Positions 37,024 to 45,830 are shown, numbered from the stretch's first letter. The stretch is DNA of 64,000 nucleotides from Desulfatibacillum sp. (GCA_020725555.1 DYEU01000034.1:62001-126000); one strand, 5' to 3'. A program made the numbers and translations. Notes: generated by a model not told the origin, from the letters alone.

Positions 37024-40000
37024 GTGAAGGAAGAAACGAAGGGCGATTGTTTTCTGCCGGCGCAAGGCCACGTGTCTTCCCCGCGGCGGATTCCCCCCGC
37101 GACCGGTCCCGCCCCAGGGGGAGGGCGCCCGCTTCTTTCCGTGATCATCCCCCTGCACAACGGTTGCGCTTTGACCCGGAGATGCCTTTCCTCTCTCCTG
37201 ACGGCCCTGCAAGACGTCCACGCCGAGATCCTTCTCGTCGACAACGGCTCCGACGACGAGACTCCCGACTGGCTGGCGTCTCTGCCGGAGGGGATCCGGA
37301 TCCTACGCAACGCCGAAAATCTCGGTTTTGCGACCGCCTGCAACCAGGGCGCGCTGGCATCCTGCGGGCGATACCTTCTTTTCCTGAACAACGACACCGA
37401 AGTCTCCCCCGGATGGCTCGCACCGCTCTTGCAGGCGGTCGAGCAACCCGCAGTGGGCGTGGTCGGATGCAAACTGCTCTACCCCGATGGGACGATTCAA
37501 CATGCCGGCATTGAGCTGATCCGGGGGGTGCCGGATCACCCGTTTCGATTCGCTCCGTCCGATGTGCCCGAGGCCAACCGGCCGCGGGAGATGGACATGG
37601 TCACCGGCGCCTGCCTGTTGATCCCGCGCACGCTGTTTTTCCCGCTTCTGGGTTTTGACGAGGCGTTTCTCAACGGTGTCGAAGACGTGGATCTCTGCCT
37701 TCGGGCCCGGATGGCGGGCTTTCGCGTCTTCTATGAGCCGCGGGCTGCCGCTCTCCACCGGGAGGGACAAACCCCGGGCCGGTTTCAACATGCCCGGCGC
37801 AACCTGCAGCTTTTTTTCACGCGCTGGGGGCAGCGGTTCGATGGGCAGGGTGCGTTTCGCACGGACCCCACCCCGCGTCTGATTCCCGCATCCCGGAGTC
37901 GTCTTCGCGGCACCCGGCTTTCCATCGTTTGGGAGGGGTCCCAATTTGCTTTGCACTCCCTGGCCAAGGTCAATCGCGAGCTGTGCCGCAGGCTTCTCGA
38001 AGAGGGCCATGCGCTGACGCTGCTCACCCCGGACCACGAACAGGCATTTCCCGGCGACTCGCCGGTGTGGCAGTGGCTTGCCGCCCAACGAAAGGACGCG
38101 AGCCCCGCCCCGGAAGGGGTATGGGTCCGCCACCAGTGGCCGCCCCTTTTCCGGCCGCCGGGGCCTATGCCGTGGGTGATGATTCAGCCCTGGGAATACG
38201 GAAGCCTGCCTCGGGAGTGGATTGCCCCCCTGTCCACCCGGGTCGATGAGGTCTGGGTTCCCACGCACTACGTCCGAAATTGTTTCCTGCAGAGCGGAGT
38301 CGACCCCGATCGGGTCGTCGTCGTCCCCAACGGGGTCGACGTCGGCTGCTATCGGCCGGGGCGGGCGCCCTATCCGCTGAAGACCCGAAAGAGCTTCCGC
38401 TTTCTTTTCGTCGGCGGAACGATCTGGAGAAAAGGGATCGACATTCTGCTGGGCGCCTATGCGAACGCGTTCACCGCAAGGGATGATGTTTGCCTGGTCA
38501 TCAAGGACATGGGCGGGGATACGTTCTACCGAGGCCAAACGGCCCGGCAGAGAATCCGGGAGTTTAATTCCGTCCCCGGGCACCCGGAAATCGAGTACGT
38601 GGAGGATCCCATCGCCCGGGAGGAAGACATGGCGGGGCTCTACGCCGCCTGCCACTGCCTGGTCCACCCCTATCGCGGGGAAGGCTTCGGCCTCCCGATC
38701 GCCGAGGCGATGGCTTGCGGGTTGCCGGTCATCGTCACCGGCCATGGGGCGGCGCTGGATTTCTGCAACGAAGAAATCGCCTATCTGATTCCCGCTCGGG
38801 AAATCCGGCTCCCGGAAAAACGGGTAGGCACTCTGGAAACCGTCGATTACCCTTGGGTTGCCGAAGTCGACCGGGACGCCCTTTGCACCCTGTTGCGGCG
38901 CGTCGTTCAGGACCGCGAGGAGGCCTCTCGAAAAGGAAAACGCGCGGCCGACTTCGTGGCCGAGCGCTTTTCCTGGGAAAACGCGGTGCACATCGCTCTG
39001 AGCCGCTTGCAGGCCCTGGCGCAGAAACCGGTCGCCAAGCCGCGCGCGGCAGGCAGGAGTTCCGGTCAGAAGGCCCCGACACGATATCAGGAACCTGAAC
39101 TGGCGGTGGTGGTGATTTCCTCGGGCGGCGCTCAGGCCCTTCGCGGATGCCTTCGGAGCCTTTACGCGACGGCCGGCACAAGTTTCTCGCTGCAGGTGCT
39201 GTTCCCCCGTGGTGACCTTGCCGGGGAGCACCAGCCGAAGCGGCTCGCGAAGCGGTTCCCGGGTTGCCAGGCGCATTGCTGCGCACCGGACCGGCTGGCC
39301 GAGGCGCTCTCCCGGGTGATCGACTCTGGCCGCAGCCGCTATGTATGTCTCTTGTCCGATGAAATCCGGCTGCTGCCCAACTGGTTCGAAGGGCTGCGCG
39401 AGCATCTCGAGGCGGTTCCCGATGGCGGGATCTGGGCCCCGATGATCTTCGGCGGAGGAGGGGTCCAGGGAGTAGAGCCGGTTGCGGCGGCGGCGGACCA
39501 TCACGCGAAGCGGGCCGAGGCATACCGGCAGCGATATCGGTACCGGCGGATCCCCGTGGATGTTCCCGAACCGTCTTGCCTGCTGTTCAGGCGCGGGCTG
39601 ATCGCGCAGGTCCCGATCCCGAGCACCCCCCATCCGGCCCGGGCGGACGGACTTCTCCGCCGCTGGTGTGCAGCGGTCGCCGCCGCGGGTTATGCAAACA
39701 CCGTTGCCGGCGACGTCTTCGTCGTTGCCGCAAACCCAAGCCCCATGCGCCGCAGGGGTTCCCGTAACGTGTCGGTGCGGTCGCACGTCCTGCAGTCTTT
39801 CCGCAACGGGGACCTGACGGGGGCTCTTTCCCGGCTGGTCCGGTCGCTCCAAGACGATCCCCGCCGTGTCGCCAACCATCTGTTTCTGGCGGAGCTTCTC
39901 CTTCAGGCCAACCGGCCGCATGAGGCCCTGGAGATCCTCGAGGCTCTGCCGCCGAGCCACGAAGGGGCCTTGCAGGCGGCTCTCTGCGGGCTTGCCTATC

Positions 40001-41826
40001 GGCTTCTGGGGCGGCGGGATCTGGCCGAGCAAAAGTCCGCGGAAGCTCTTTGTTCCCGGGGCGGCCATCCCATGGCATGGCGGCTCGCCGGGCTGCTGGC
40101 CGAGGATGCCGGCGTGATGGCTTCGGCGCAGCAGGCCTTCGCCGAAGCCATTCGGGTGGACCCCTCCTGGGGGCTTCCGCGGGCGGATTTAGGGCGAGTG
40201 CTTCTTGCGCTAGGCCAACGGCAAGAGGCCCTCGAGGAGCTTGAGAAGGCCTTTATTCTCTCCCCGACGGAGCCCGAGATTTCCACCGCCTATTTCGAGC
40301 GGATGTTCGCCGCCGATCCGCCCCCTCAGGCCGAGGAGCTGTTTCGGGAGGCCGTGCGGTTGCACCCCGAGGACCGCCGGCTTCGTTTCCTGTGGATCGC
40401 CGCCCTGTTGAAAAGGGAACGGCACGACGAGGCCATGAACGAGATCGAGGAAGCGATGGCCGTCTTTCCGGTGGACGACGGCATGCTGCAATCCGCCTTG
40501 GCGGTCCGCAGGCGAGTCGGCCCGATGGGTCCGAAACCGGCCGGTTCGTCGCCCCCGCGGGTCTCGGCTTGCCTGATCGTCAAAAACGAAGAAAGCCGTC
40601 TCCCTCGGGCGCTCTTCAGCCTGCGCGGGCTGGTCGACGAAATCGTCATCGTGGACACCGGCTCGACGGATCGCACGCGACCGATCGCGGAAGCGCTGGG
40701 CGCACGGGTCTTCGCGACCGCATGGAACGACGATTTCGCCGCCGCCCGCAATGTCGGCCTTGCACAAGCCCGCGGGGAATGGATCCTCATCTTGGATGCC
40801 GACGAAGAAATCGCACCGCAGGACCATGATGCCCTCCGGCGACTGGTCTCATCGCGGCGGAACAAGAAGGCGGCGTTCCGCCTGACGACGCGCAACTATA
40901 CCGAAGAGTGCGGCGCGCGGGGTTGGGTCGCCAATGACGGGAGTTACCCCGACCTGGAAAAGGGAAGCGGGTGGTTCCCGAGCGTCAAAGTGCGGCTTTT
41001 CCCGCGGGATCCGCGCATCCGCTTCGTCTACCCGGTGCACGAGGTGGTCGAACCGACGCTTGAGAAGCTCGGCATCCCGATTCTCGACGGGGATGTCCCC
41101 ATCCATCACTACGGCCGGCTGGACAAGGCCCGGTTGATCGAAAAAGGGAAAACGTATCTCTCGCTCGGTCTGAAAAAGCTCGACCAACTGGGCGATGACC
41201 CGACCGCACTGCGCGAACTGGCCGGCCAGGCGGCGGGGATCCAAGACTACGAACTGGCGTTGCGTCTCTGGGAGCGATTGCTCGCCGGCCACCCCGAGGA
41301 TGCCGCGGCGTGGATGAACGCGGGCTTCGCCGCCCTGCGCTGCGGGCGGCTCCCCCAGGCGATTGCCTGCTCGCAACGGGCGCTCGCGCTCGACCCCGCG
41401 ATGCGCGAGGCCGCGCTCAACCTGGCGGCCGGCCACTGGGCCTCGGGCGATCTCGAAGGCGCCGAAGAGGTCCTCGTGCGGCTGCTCCCGAATGAAGCGG
41501 ATTACCCCCCGGCTCTCTGCCGCATGGCCGCCTTGCGCTTCGCCCAGGGGAAAACCGAAGAGGCGCTTGCCCTCGCGCGGCGACTGCGCGCCCTCGGCTT
41601 TGATCCCCAGGCCGCCTTCCGCGAACTGGCCGCCGAGCTGCGCCACGGGGGGCGGGAGGATCTGGCGCGGCTTCTCCTCGAGCGCTGGGAGGATGCCGGC
41701 GAGCGCGGCGCGGGAAGCGGGCCTCCTTTCCCGGCATGGGATCCTCCCGCGGCGGGGAAAGGGCCTCTTCTCCCCTCCCGCCGTACCGAAGCGCAGGCCA
41801 AGGCCGCGCCGGCTTCTCTTTCTTAG
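37024..41826 (+). CDS. Multidomain glycosyltransferase (GT2, GT4, GT2-like, TPR, GT2, TPR)
   Basis: This 1600-residue protein starts at GTG 37024, with AAGGAG upstream. A first GT2 domain begins at about residue 38 (SVIIPLHNG; nucleotide-sugar site FLNNDTEVSPGW near 120). A GT4 domain follows (about 299-670; EGFGLPIAEAMACGLPV). A degenerate GT2-like domain starts near 693 (AVVVISSGG), then TPRs (about 919-1170). Another GT2 domain starts near 1180 (CLIVKNEESRLPRAL; acidic motif LILDADEEIAP), followed by more TPRs (1383-1543). It lies 34 bases after the 1970-residue gene in the same island. Combining several transferases with TPRs suggests assembly of a whole glycan on a protein acceptor, for example flagellin. 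The acceptor is inferred. Confidence 0.88.
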   Translation: MKEETKGDCFLPAQGHVSSPRRIPPATGPAPGGGRPLLSVIIPLHNGCALTRRCLSSLLTALQDVHAEILLVDNGSDDETPDWLASLPEGIRILRNAENLGFATACNQGALASCGRYLLFLNNDTEVSPGWLAPLLQAVEQPAVGVVGCKLLYPDGTIQHAGIELIRGVPDHPFRFAPSDVPEANRPREMDMVTGACLLIPRTLFFPLLGFDEAFLNGVEDVDLCLRARMAGFRVFYEPRAAALHREGQTPGRFQHARRNLQLFFTRWGQRFDGQGAFRTDPTPRLIPASRSRLRGTRLSIVWEGSQFALHSLAKVNRELCRRLLEEGHALTLLTPDHEQAFPGDSPVWQWLAAQRKDASPAPEGVWVRHQWPPLFRPPGPMPWVMIQPWEYGSLPREWIAPLSTRVDEVWVPTHYVRNCFLQSGVDPDRVVVVPNGVDVGCYRPGRAPYPLKTRKSFRFLFVGGTIWRKGIDILLGAYANAFTARDDVCLVIKDMGGDTFYRGQTARQRIREFNSVPGHPEIEYVEDPIAREEDMAGLYAACHCLVHPYRGEGFGLPIAEAMACGLPVIVTGHGAALDFCNEEIAYLIPAREIRLPEKRVGTLETVDYPWVAEVDRDALCTLLRRVVQDREEASRKGKRAADFVAERFSWENAVHIALSRLQALAQKPVAKPRAAGRSSGQKAPTRYQEPELAVVVISSGGAQALRGCLRSLYATAGTSFSLQVLFPRGDLAGEHQPKRLAKRFPGCQAHCCAPDRLAEALSRVIDSGRSRYVCLLSDEIRLLPNWFEGLREHLEAVPDGGIWAPMIFGGGGVQGVEPVAAAADHHAKRAEAYRQRYRYRRIPVDVPEPSCLLFRRGLIAQVPIPSTPHPARADGLLRRWCAAVAAAGYANTVAGDVFVVAANPSPMRRRGSRNVSVRSHVLQSFRNGDLTGALSRLVRSLQDDPRRVANHLFLAELLLQANRPHEALEILEALPPSHEGALQAALCGLAYRLLGRRDLAEQKSAEALCSRGGHPMAWRLAGLLAEDAGVMASAQQAFAEAIRVDPSWGLPRADLGRVLLALGQRQEALEELEKAFILSPTEPEISTAYFERMFAADPPPQAEELFREAVRLHPEDRRLRFLWIAALLKRERHDEAMNEIEEAMAVFPVDDGMLQSALAVRRRVGPMGPKPAGSSPPRVSACLIVKNEESRLPRALFSLRGLVDEIVIVDTGSTDRTRPIAEALGARVFATAWNDDFAAARNVGLAQARGEWILILDADEEIAPQDHDALRRLVSSRRNKKAAFRLTTRNYTEECGARGWVANDGSYPDLEKGSGWFPSVKVRLFPRDPRIRFVYPVHEVVEPTLEKLGIPILDGDVPIHHYGRLDKARLIEKGKTYLSLGLKKLDQLGDDPTALRELAGQAAGIQDYELALRLWERLLAGHPEDAAAWMNAGFAALRCGRLPQAIACSQRALALDPAMREAALNLAAGHWASGDLEGAEEVLVRLLPNEADYPPALCRMAALRFAQGKTEEALALARRLRALGFDPQAAFRELAAELRHGGREDLARLLLERWEDAGERGAGSGPPFPAWDPPAAGKGPLLPSRRTEAQAKAAPASLS

Positions 41827-41845
41827 AGGCGAGGCTGCACCGCCG

Positions 41846-43819
41846 ATGCGTGAAGGGCATCCCCAGGACATCGTGGGCCGATCGCAGCGGCTCTATGCCA
41901 TGGGCCGCTGCGACGAGGCCGTCGGCCGGCTCTCCGCCTGCCTCGAGCGCGGGCCGGGAAATGACGCGGTCCGGGTGGCGCTCGCCGAGCTGTTGCTCGA
42001 TTCCGAGCGGGTCGAGGATGCCCTCGCCGTCCTTGCGGCAGGCCCGCCCCCGGAGAGCGACCCCAGGTTCCTTCTTCTTCGGGGGCGGTGCCTGCTTCCG
42101 CTTGGGCAAGCCTCCCAGGCCGCGGAAATCGCAGACCGCCTTCTCGCGGCCGACCCTCAACACGTCGCGGCGCTGTGCCTCAAGGGCGAGGCGCTTCTTG
42201 CCGCTTCGCAGCCCGCCGCGGCCGGAGAGCATTTCCGCCGCGCGCTCGATCTCGACCCCCAATGCGCCGCGGCCTGGCATGGCACCGCACGGTGCAGGCT
42301 TGCGCTTTGCCCGGGGGAAAACGTTCTGGACGCCTTGGAGCGGGCCGTTTGCGCCGGCCCGGGATCGCGGCACGGCACGCTCGCCTTTCACGCCGCGTGC
42401 CTGCGCTGGGACGCGCTCGAACGCGGCCTTTCCGTGTACGAGGGCGTGCTGGGACGGGAGCCTTTCCACCGGCGGATCCGCTTCCTGCGGATCGAGCTTC
42501 TCCTGCGGCTGGGCCGCCGAAGCGAGGCCATGTGCGCCGTGGAAGATGCGCTCGCCGATTTCGGAGGCGACGAGGGGCTTCTTTCCGCGGCCTTAGGGCT
42601 TCGAGAATCGCTTGGCCCCAAACGCCCAATCTCAGGGGCGCGGGCGACGGTCTCGCTCTGCATGATCGTGAAAGACGAAGGGGATACCCTGCCGCGCTGC
42701 CTCCGCAGCGCGCGCGATTTCGTGGACGAAATCATCGTCGCGGACACCGGCTCGTCCGACCGAACGCCGGATCTGGCCGCGATCTTCGGGGCAAAGGTGT
42801 TCCCGGTTACCTGGGAGGACGATTTTTCGGCTGCGCGCAACGCCTCCCTGGCGAAGGCATCCTGCGATTGGATCCTCGTCCTCGACGCCGACGAAGCGCT
42901 ATCGCCTTTAGATCTCCCGGCCTTTCGCACGCTCCTTGCGAGTCACCCCCGCAAAGATTGCGCCTTCCGCGTTCGGACGCGGAATTACTCCTATGACGCA
43001 AACGCCGTCGGCTTTGTCGGAAACCGCGGGGAGTTTCCGGAGGAGGCGGGCCTGGGGTGGTTTCCCAGCGACAAGGTGAGGCTTTTCCCCAACGACCCGC
43101 GCATCCGCTTTCGCTTCCCGGTGCACGAGCTGGTCGAGCCTTCGCTTGCGGCCGCGGGGATTCCCATTCGGGATGGCCCCCTCCTCGTGCACCACTACGG
43201 GACGCTCCGGGTAGAGAGGACGGCTTGCAAGACGCAGGCCTACCGCCGGCTCGAGGAACGAAAATTCCAGGGGGAAAAAGCGCGCACGGCCGCCCTGCGC
43301 GAGGCCGCGATCCAGGAGGCGAGGCTCGGCCGCCATCGGGAGGCGATCTCCCTCTGGAGGCGGTTTGTGCGCCTCAGGCCCCGATCGGCCGAGGCCTGGT
43401 TGAACCTGAGCGGCTGTTACTGGAACACGGCCGAATACGACGAAGCCGCCGCCTGCGCCGCGCGGGCCCTGAGGATCGACCCGCGGCTCAAGGAAGCACG
43501 CTTCAACCTGGCCTATGCCCGGCTGCTTCAAGGGGACGGGCAAAAAGCGTTTCAAGTTCTGGAGGGGCTGGTCGCGGCCGAGCCCCACTATGCTCCGGCC
43601 CGCTTTCTTTTGGGGGTGGCCGCGGCCGGCCTGGGGGAGGAGGAGCGGGCGGCCGAGGCCTTTTCTTTCCTTGCGAAATCACCCTTCGGGCCGGCGCTGG
43701 GCGAGGCCTTGCGGGAGGCCGCAAGACGGCTTTCTTCCGCCGGCCGCAGGCTCGAGGCAGGACGCCTCGCAACATGGATCGACCGGCAGGCCTCGGCCCC
43801 GGATGCCGCGGCGGGGTAG
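41846..43819 (+). CDS. TPR-GT2-TPR glycosyltransferase
   Basis: The 657-residue protein starts at ATG 41846; the frame is open upstream, but that part is a shadow of the previous gene. TPRs (residues 5-250) precede a GT2 domain starting near 269 (SLCMIVKDEGDTLPRCL; VADTGSSDRTPD; LVLDADEALSPLD near 343), then TPRs again (486-632). It is a clear paralogue of the C-terminal part of the preceding protein: both share GWFPS-KVRLFP-DPRIRF and a VHHYG or IHHYG tail. Fused TPR-GT2 proteins often act as O-glycosyltransferases of surface proteins. Its position before flaF/flbT/flagellin suggests flagellin as acceptor, which is inference. Confidence 0.88.
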   Translation: MREGHPQDIVGRSQRLYAMGRCDEAVGRLSACLERGPGNDAVRVALAELLLDSERVEDALAVLAAGPPPESDPRFLLLRGRCLLPLGQASQAAEIADRLLAADPQHVAALCLKGEALLAASQPAAAGEHFRRALDLDPQCAAAWHGTARCRLALCPGENVLDALERAVCAGPGSRHGTLAFHAACLRWDALERGLSVYEGVLGREPFHRRIRFLRIELLLRLGRRSEAMCAVEDALADFGGDEGLLSAALGLRESLGPKRPISGARATVSLCMIVKDEGDTLPRCLRSARDFVDEIIVADTGSSDRTPDLAAIFGAKVFPVTWEDDFSAARNASLAKASCDWILVLDADEALSPLDLPAFRTLLASHPRKDCAFRVRTRNYSYDANAVGFVGNRGEFPEEAGLGWFPSDKVRLFPNDPRIRFRFPVHELVEPSLAAAGIPIRDGPLLVHHYGTLRVERTACKTQAYRRLEERKFQGEKARTAALREAAIQEARLGRHREAISLWRRFVRLRPRSAEAWLNLSGCYWNTAEYDEAAACAARALRIDPRLKEARFNLAYARLLQGDGQKAFQVLEGLVAAEPHYAPARFLLGVAAAGLGEEERAAEAFSFLAKSPFGPALGEALREAARRLSSAGRRLEAGRLATWIDRQASAPDAAAG

Positions 43820-43869
43820 GGGGCCCGCGGGGCGATCGCCGAGCAGGGAGACTCCTTTAACCCCGGGGT

Positions 43870-44268
43870 TCAGGCGGCCGCCGCCTTCTCGGAGAGCGGC
43901 CGGCTTCGCAGGCCGGCGGCGATGTTGCGGTTGATCTCGATCAGGATGGTCAGCTTCTCGGGCTTCGGCTCGGCCAAGATCTCGAGGGTCCGCCGGTCGA
44001 TGAAGAGGCTGAGTCGCAGGAGGTCGATTTTCAGCGCTTCCGGAAGCGGGTTCTCGGGCTTTTCGAGCTCCGCCTGAAATACGGTCCAGATCCGCTGGTT
44101 GTACTTGAGGGCGGCGTGCAACCGGTCGCCTTGTTCCTTCTCCCCCCAGCGGTCCCGGCACTGCTGCAGCCGGAGTGCCGCCTTCTCCAGGACTTCGGCC
44201 TCGAGATCGCGGCCGTTCTGGGTCGCCCGCCGCACCTGGTCATAGTGTTTGAGCGCCGCCGGATACAC
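43870..44268 (-). CDS. flaF: Flagellar biosynthesis regulator FlaF
   Basis: This 132-residue protein probably starts at GTG 44268, overlapping the end of flbT by 29 bases. The FlaF sequence is recognisable (YPAALKHYDQVRRATQNGRDLEAEVLEKAALRL is typed over two helices; later LRLSLFIDRRTLEIL and LIEINRNIAAGLR). In alphaproteobacteria FlaF and FlbT work together to control flagellin translation and secretion. Here it is the last gene of a flagellin-flbT-flaF unit. Presence together with flbT strongly supports the assignment. Confidence 0.88.
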   Translation of the reverse strand: MYPAALKHYDQVRRATQNGRDLEAEVLEKAALRLQQCRDRWGEKEQGDRLHAALKYNQRIWTVFQAELEKPENPLPEALKIDLLRLSLFIDRRTLEILAEPKPEKLTILIEINRNIAAGLRSRPLSEKAAAA

Positions 44269-44650
44269 GGGATAAGACCTCCTCTTCGTAGTCGATCAGT
44301 TTGCGCGTGAGCTTGAGCGCCTGGTAGTAGCGCTGCCGCAGGATCTGCTCGTTGATGGCATCGATCAGGAAAACCGTCCTCGGCGCCGCCTGAACCACGT
44401 CGCGGACCAGGTTCCAGTAAAGGCGGGTGTAGGCTGCAAGGTTCCCCTCATCGATGTACATCAGCTGGATCGTGTAATAGATGCGGCGGCAGGGCGAGTC
44501 CGCCTGCTCCTCGGTCAGGATGTCTTTTTCGCGGAGGATGGGGACGCGGTTTTCGATCAAAAGATCGCAGGACGAGGGGCCGCCGTTGGTCACGACGGCA
44601 CCGCCCAGGATCATTCGTTCGCCGGGTTTGAGGCTGAGTTTGAGCGCCAT
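44240..44650 (-). CDS. flbT: Flagellar biosynthesis repressor FlbT
   Basis: This 136-residue protein starts at ATG 44650. It shows the FlbT pattern: LSLKPGERMILGGAVV at the N-terminus, RRIYYTIQLMYIDEGN in the middle, and ALKLTRKLIDYEEEVL at the end. In Caulobacter FlbT destabilises flagellin mRNA by acting on its 5' untranslated region; the flagellin gene here also has a long leader with a hairpin. The gene follows flagellin on the same strand after 76 bases, which include a hairpin terminator. Confidence 0.92.
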   Translation of the reverse strand: MALKLSLKPGERMILGGAVVTNGGPSSCDLLIENRVPILREKDILTEEQADSPCRRIYYTIQLMYIDEGNLAAYTRLYWNLVRDVVQAAPRTVFLIDAINEQILRQRYYQALKLTRKLIDYEEEVLSRVSGGAQTL

Positions 44651-44685
44651 GCCCTCGGGGGCCCTCCGCCGCGGCCGTTTTCGGG

Positions 44686-44719
44686 AAAAGCGCGGCGGGA
44701 GGGCTTCCCTCCCGCCGCG
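44686..44719 (-). terminator. Intrinsic terminator or attenuator after flagellin
   Basis: A perfect 13-base-pair stem (44691-44703 with 44707-44719) and a three-base loop lie directly behind the flagellin stop. On the minus strand the stem is followed by CTTTTCCC, a short T tract, so partial termination is expected. It probably lets flagellin be expressed far above flbT-flaF. Confidence 0.65.
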
Positions 44720-44726
44720 GAGAAGG

Positions 44727-45578
44727 TTAGAAGAGCCTCAGGACCGACTGCGCCGCCTGCGAGGCGAGGCTGAGCGAGGTGGTGCCCAGAGCCTGGCGCG
44801 TCTGGAGCATGAGCATGTTCGCTCCCTCCTCGTTCATGTCGGCGTTGGTGAGATTGGCCGCACCGTCCTTCAAGACATTGATCATCCCCTGGGTGAATTC
44901 CTGGCGCGCGGTGATGATCGAGAGGTTGTTGGCGAGCTTGCTCGACTCCGTGCGCAGCGTGATCGTGGCGTTGTCGAGCGCGGTGATCGCGGCCTCGATG
45001 TTGTCTGTGCTGATCGCTCCGCCCGAGACCCAGGCGCTGGTCGAGGAGCTCACGAGATCGAGCCCCGTGACCGCGGAGGCGTCGAACCCCTGGAGGCTCA
45101 GGCTGGATTGCCCGGTTTCGTCGAACTTGACCGTGAGGGTCGATCCGGGATCCGTCGGGGCTTTCAGGAGATTCACGCCCTTGTAGCCGGAGTCGGCGAC
45201 CATCAGGTCGATCTGGTCGAGCACCTCGTCGTACTGCGTGGCGAGCGTCGCAGCCGCAGCCGTGGTGTCGGCCGAGAGGGCGCTCGTCGCCAGGGATTTC
45301 GCGGCGGCGATCAGGGTCTTGATCGACTCGATGCCCGTGTCGGCCGCCTTGACGAGCTGGACCGCCTCGGACATCTCATCCTTCCGCGAGGCAAGGTCGG
45401 TGGCTCGCTGCTCGTGGGCGACCGCGGTGAAGTAGGCGACGGGGTCGTCCAACGCGCTGTTGACCTTTTTCCCGGTCGCCAGGCGCTTCTGGGTCACTTC
45501 CATGAAGCTGTTGGTCTGCTGCAGGCTGACAAGGTTCGCCCGCATGCCCGAGGTCAGGGTGATGGGTTGCATGGCCAT
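44727..45578 (-). CDS. fliC: Flagellin (short, alphaproteobacterial type)
   Basis: This 283-residue filament protein starts at ATG 45578 (AAAGGAG about ten bases upstream; a second in-frame ATG is at 45572). The conserved N-terminal D0/D1 region is clear (LVSLQQTNSFMEVTQKRLAT, then GKKVNSALDDPVAYF). The C-terminal D1/D0 helix ends with NMLMLQTRQALGTTSLSLAS and a final LRLF. The central domain is short, so the protein resembles flagellins of Magnetospirillum/Rhodospirillum type. The sequence is rich in Ser and Thr, potential O-glycosylation sites. A sigma-28-type promoter and a hairpin leader precede it; flbT and flaF follow. Confidence 0.95.
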   Translation of the reverse strand: MAMQPITLTSGMRANLVSLQQTNSFMEVTQKRLATGKKVNSALDDPVAYFTAVAHEQRATDLASRKDEMSEAVQLVKAADTGIESIKTLIAAAKSLATSALSADTTAAAATLATQYDEVLDQIDLMVADSGYKGVNLLKAPTDPGSTLTVKFDETGQSSLSLQGFDASAVTGLDLVSSSTSAWVSGGAISTDNIEAAITALDNATITLRTESSKLANNLSIITARQEFTQGMINVLKDGAANLTNADMNEEGANMLMLQTRQALGTTSLSLASQAAQSVLRLF

Positions 45579-45607
45579 GGTGTTCGTTCTCCTTTTCTAG
45601 TGGGTTC

Positions 45608-45630
45608 GCCCCGGCCTTCTGGCCGGAGGC
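45608..45630 (-). promoter_or_regulatory. Hairpin in the flagellin 5' untranslated region (candidate FlbT target)
   Basis: On the plus strand GCC-CCGGCC (45608-45616), TTCT (45617-45620) and GGCCGG-A-GGC (45621-45630) form a nine-pair stem with one bulged A. It lies about 30-50 bases upstream of the start codon inside a leader of about 150 bases. FlbT of Caulobacter acts on a structured leader of a flagellin mRNA, so this hairpin is the obvious candidate site. The structure is seen; the role is inferred. Confidence 0.45.
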
Positions 45631-45730
45631 CTACATTCCGCGTGAGTGTTCTGGAACGGCATCGGCGTCTCGGGGCTCCTCCTTTCCTTCGCCTCCTTTC
45701 CCGCCCGCGATTGCGACGCCTACGCTGGGA

Positions 45731-45758
45731 TTATCGGAGGCGGGGGGGGAAAACTTTA
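45731..45758 (-). promoter_or_regulatory. Sigma-28-type flagellin promoter with a G8/C8 spacer tract
   Basis: Read on the minus strand, a perfect TAAAGTTT -35 (45758-45751) and TCCGATAA -10 (45738-45731, one mismatch to GCCGATAA) are separated by 12 bases, eight of which form a run of C (G on the plus strand, 45742-45749). The same 12-base spacing occurs in the CheX promoter, so it may be normal for this organism. The flagellin start is about 150 bases downstream. Confidence 0.7.
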
Positions 45759-45830
45759 GTTTTTTTCCGCGGGCGCTTTCGGAGGGCGGGAAGGCGGCGC
45801 GGCAAGGGGCTTCCGGGGGCCCCCCGGCTG

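Noticed and set aside
45742-45749. Firm call of phase-variable flagellin expression
   Set aside because: Runs of eight G also occur inside normal coding sequence here (dctM2, rarA, receiver-STAS), so tract length alone is not evidence. Kept only as a low-interest finding.
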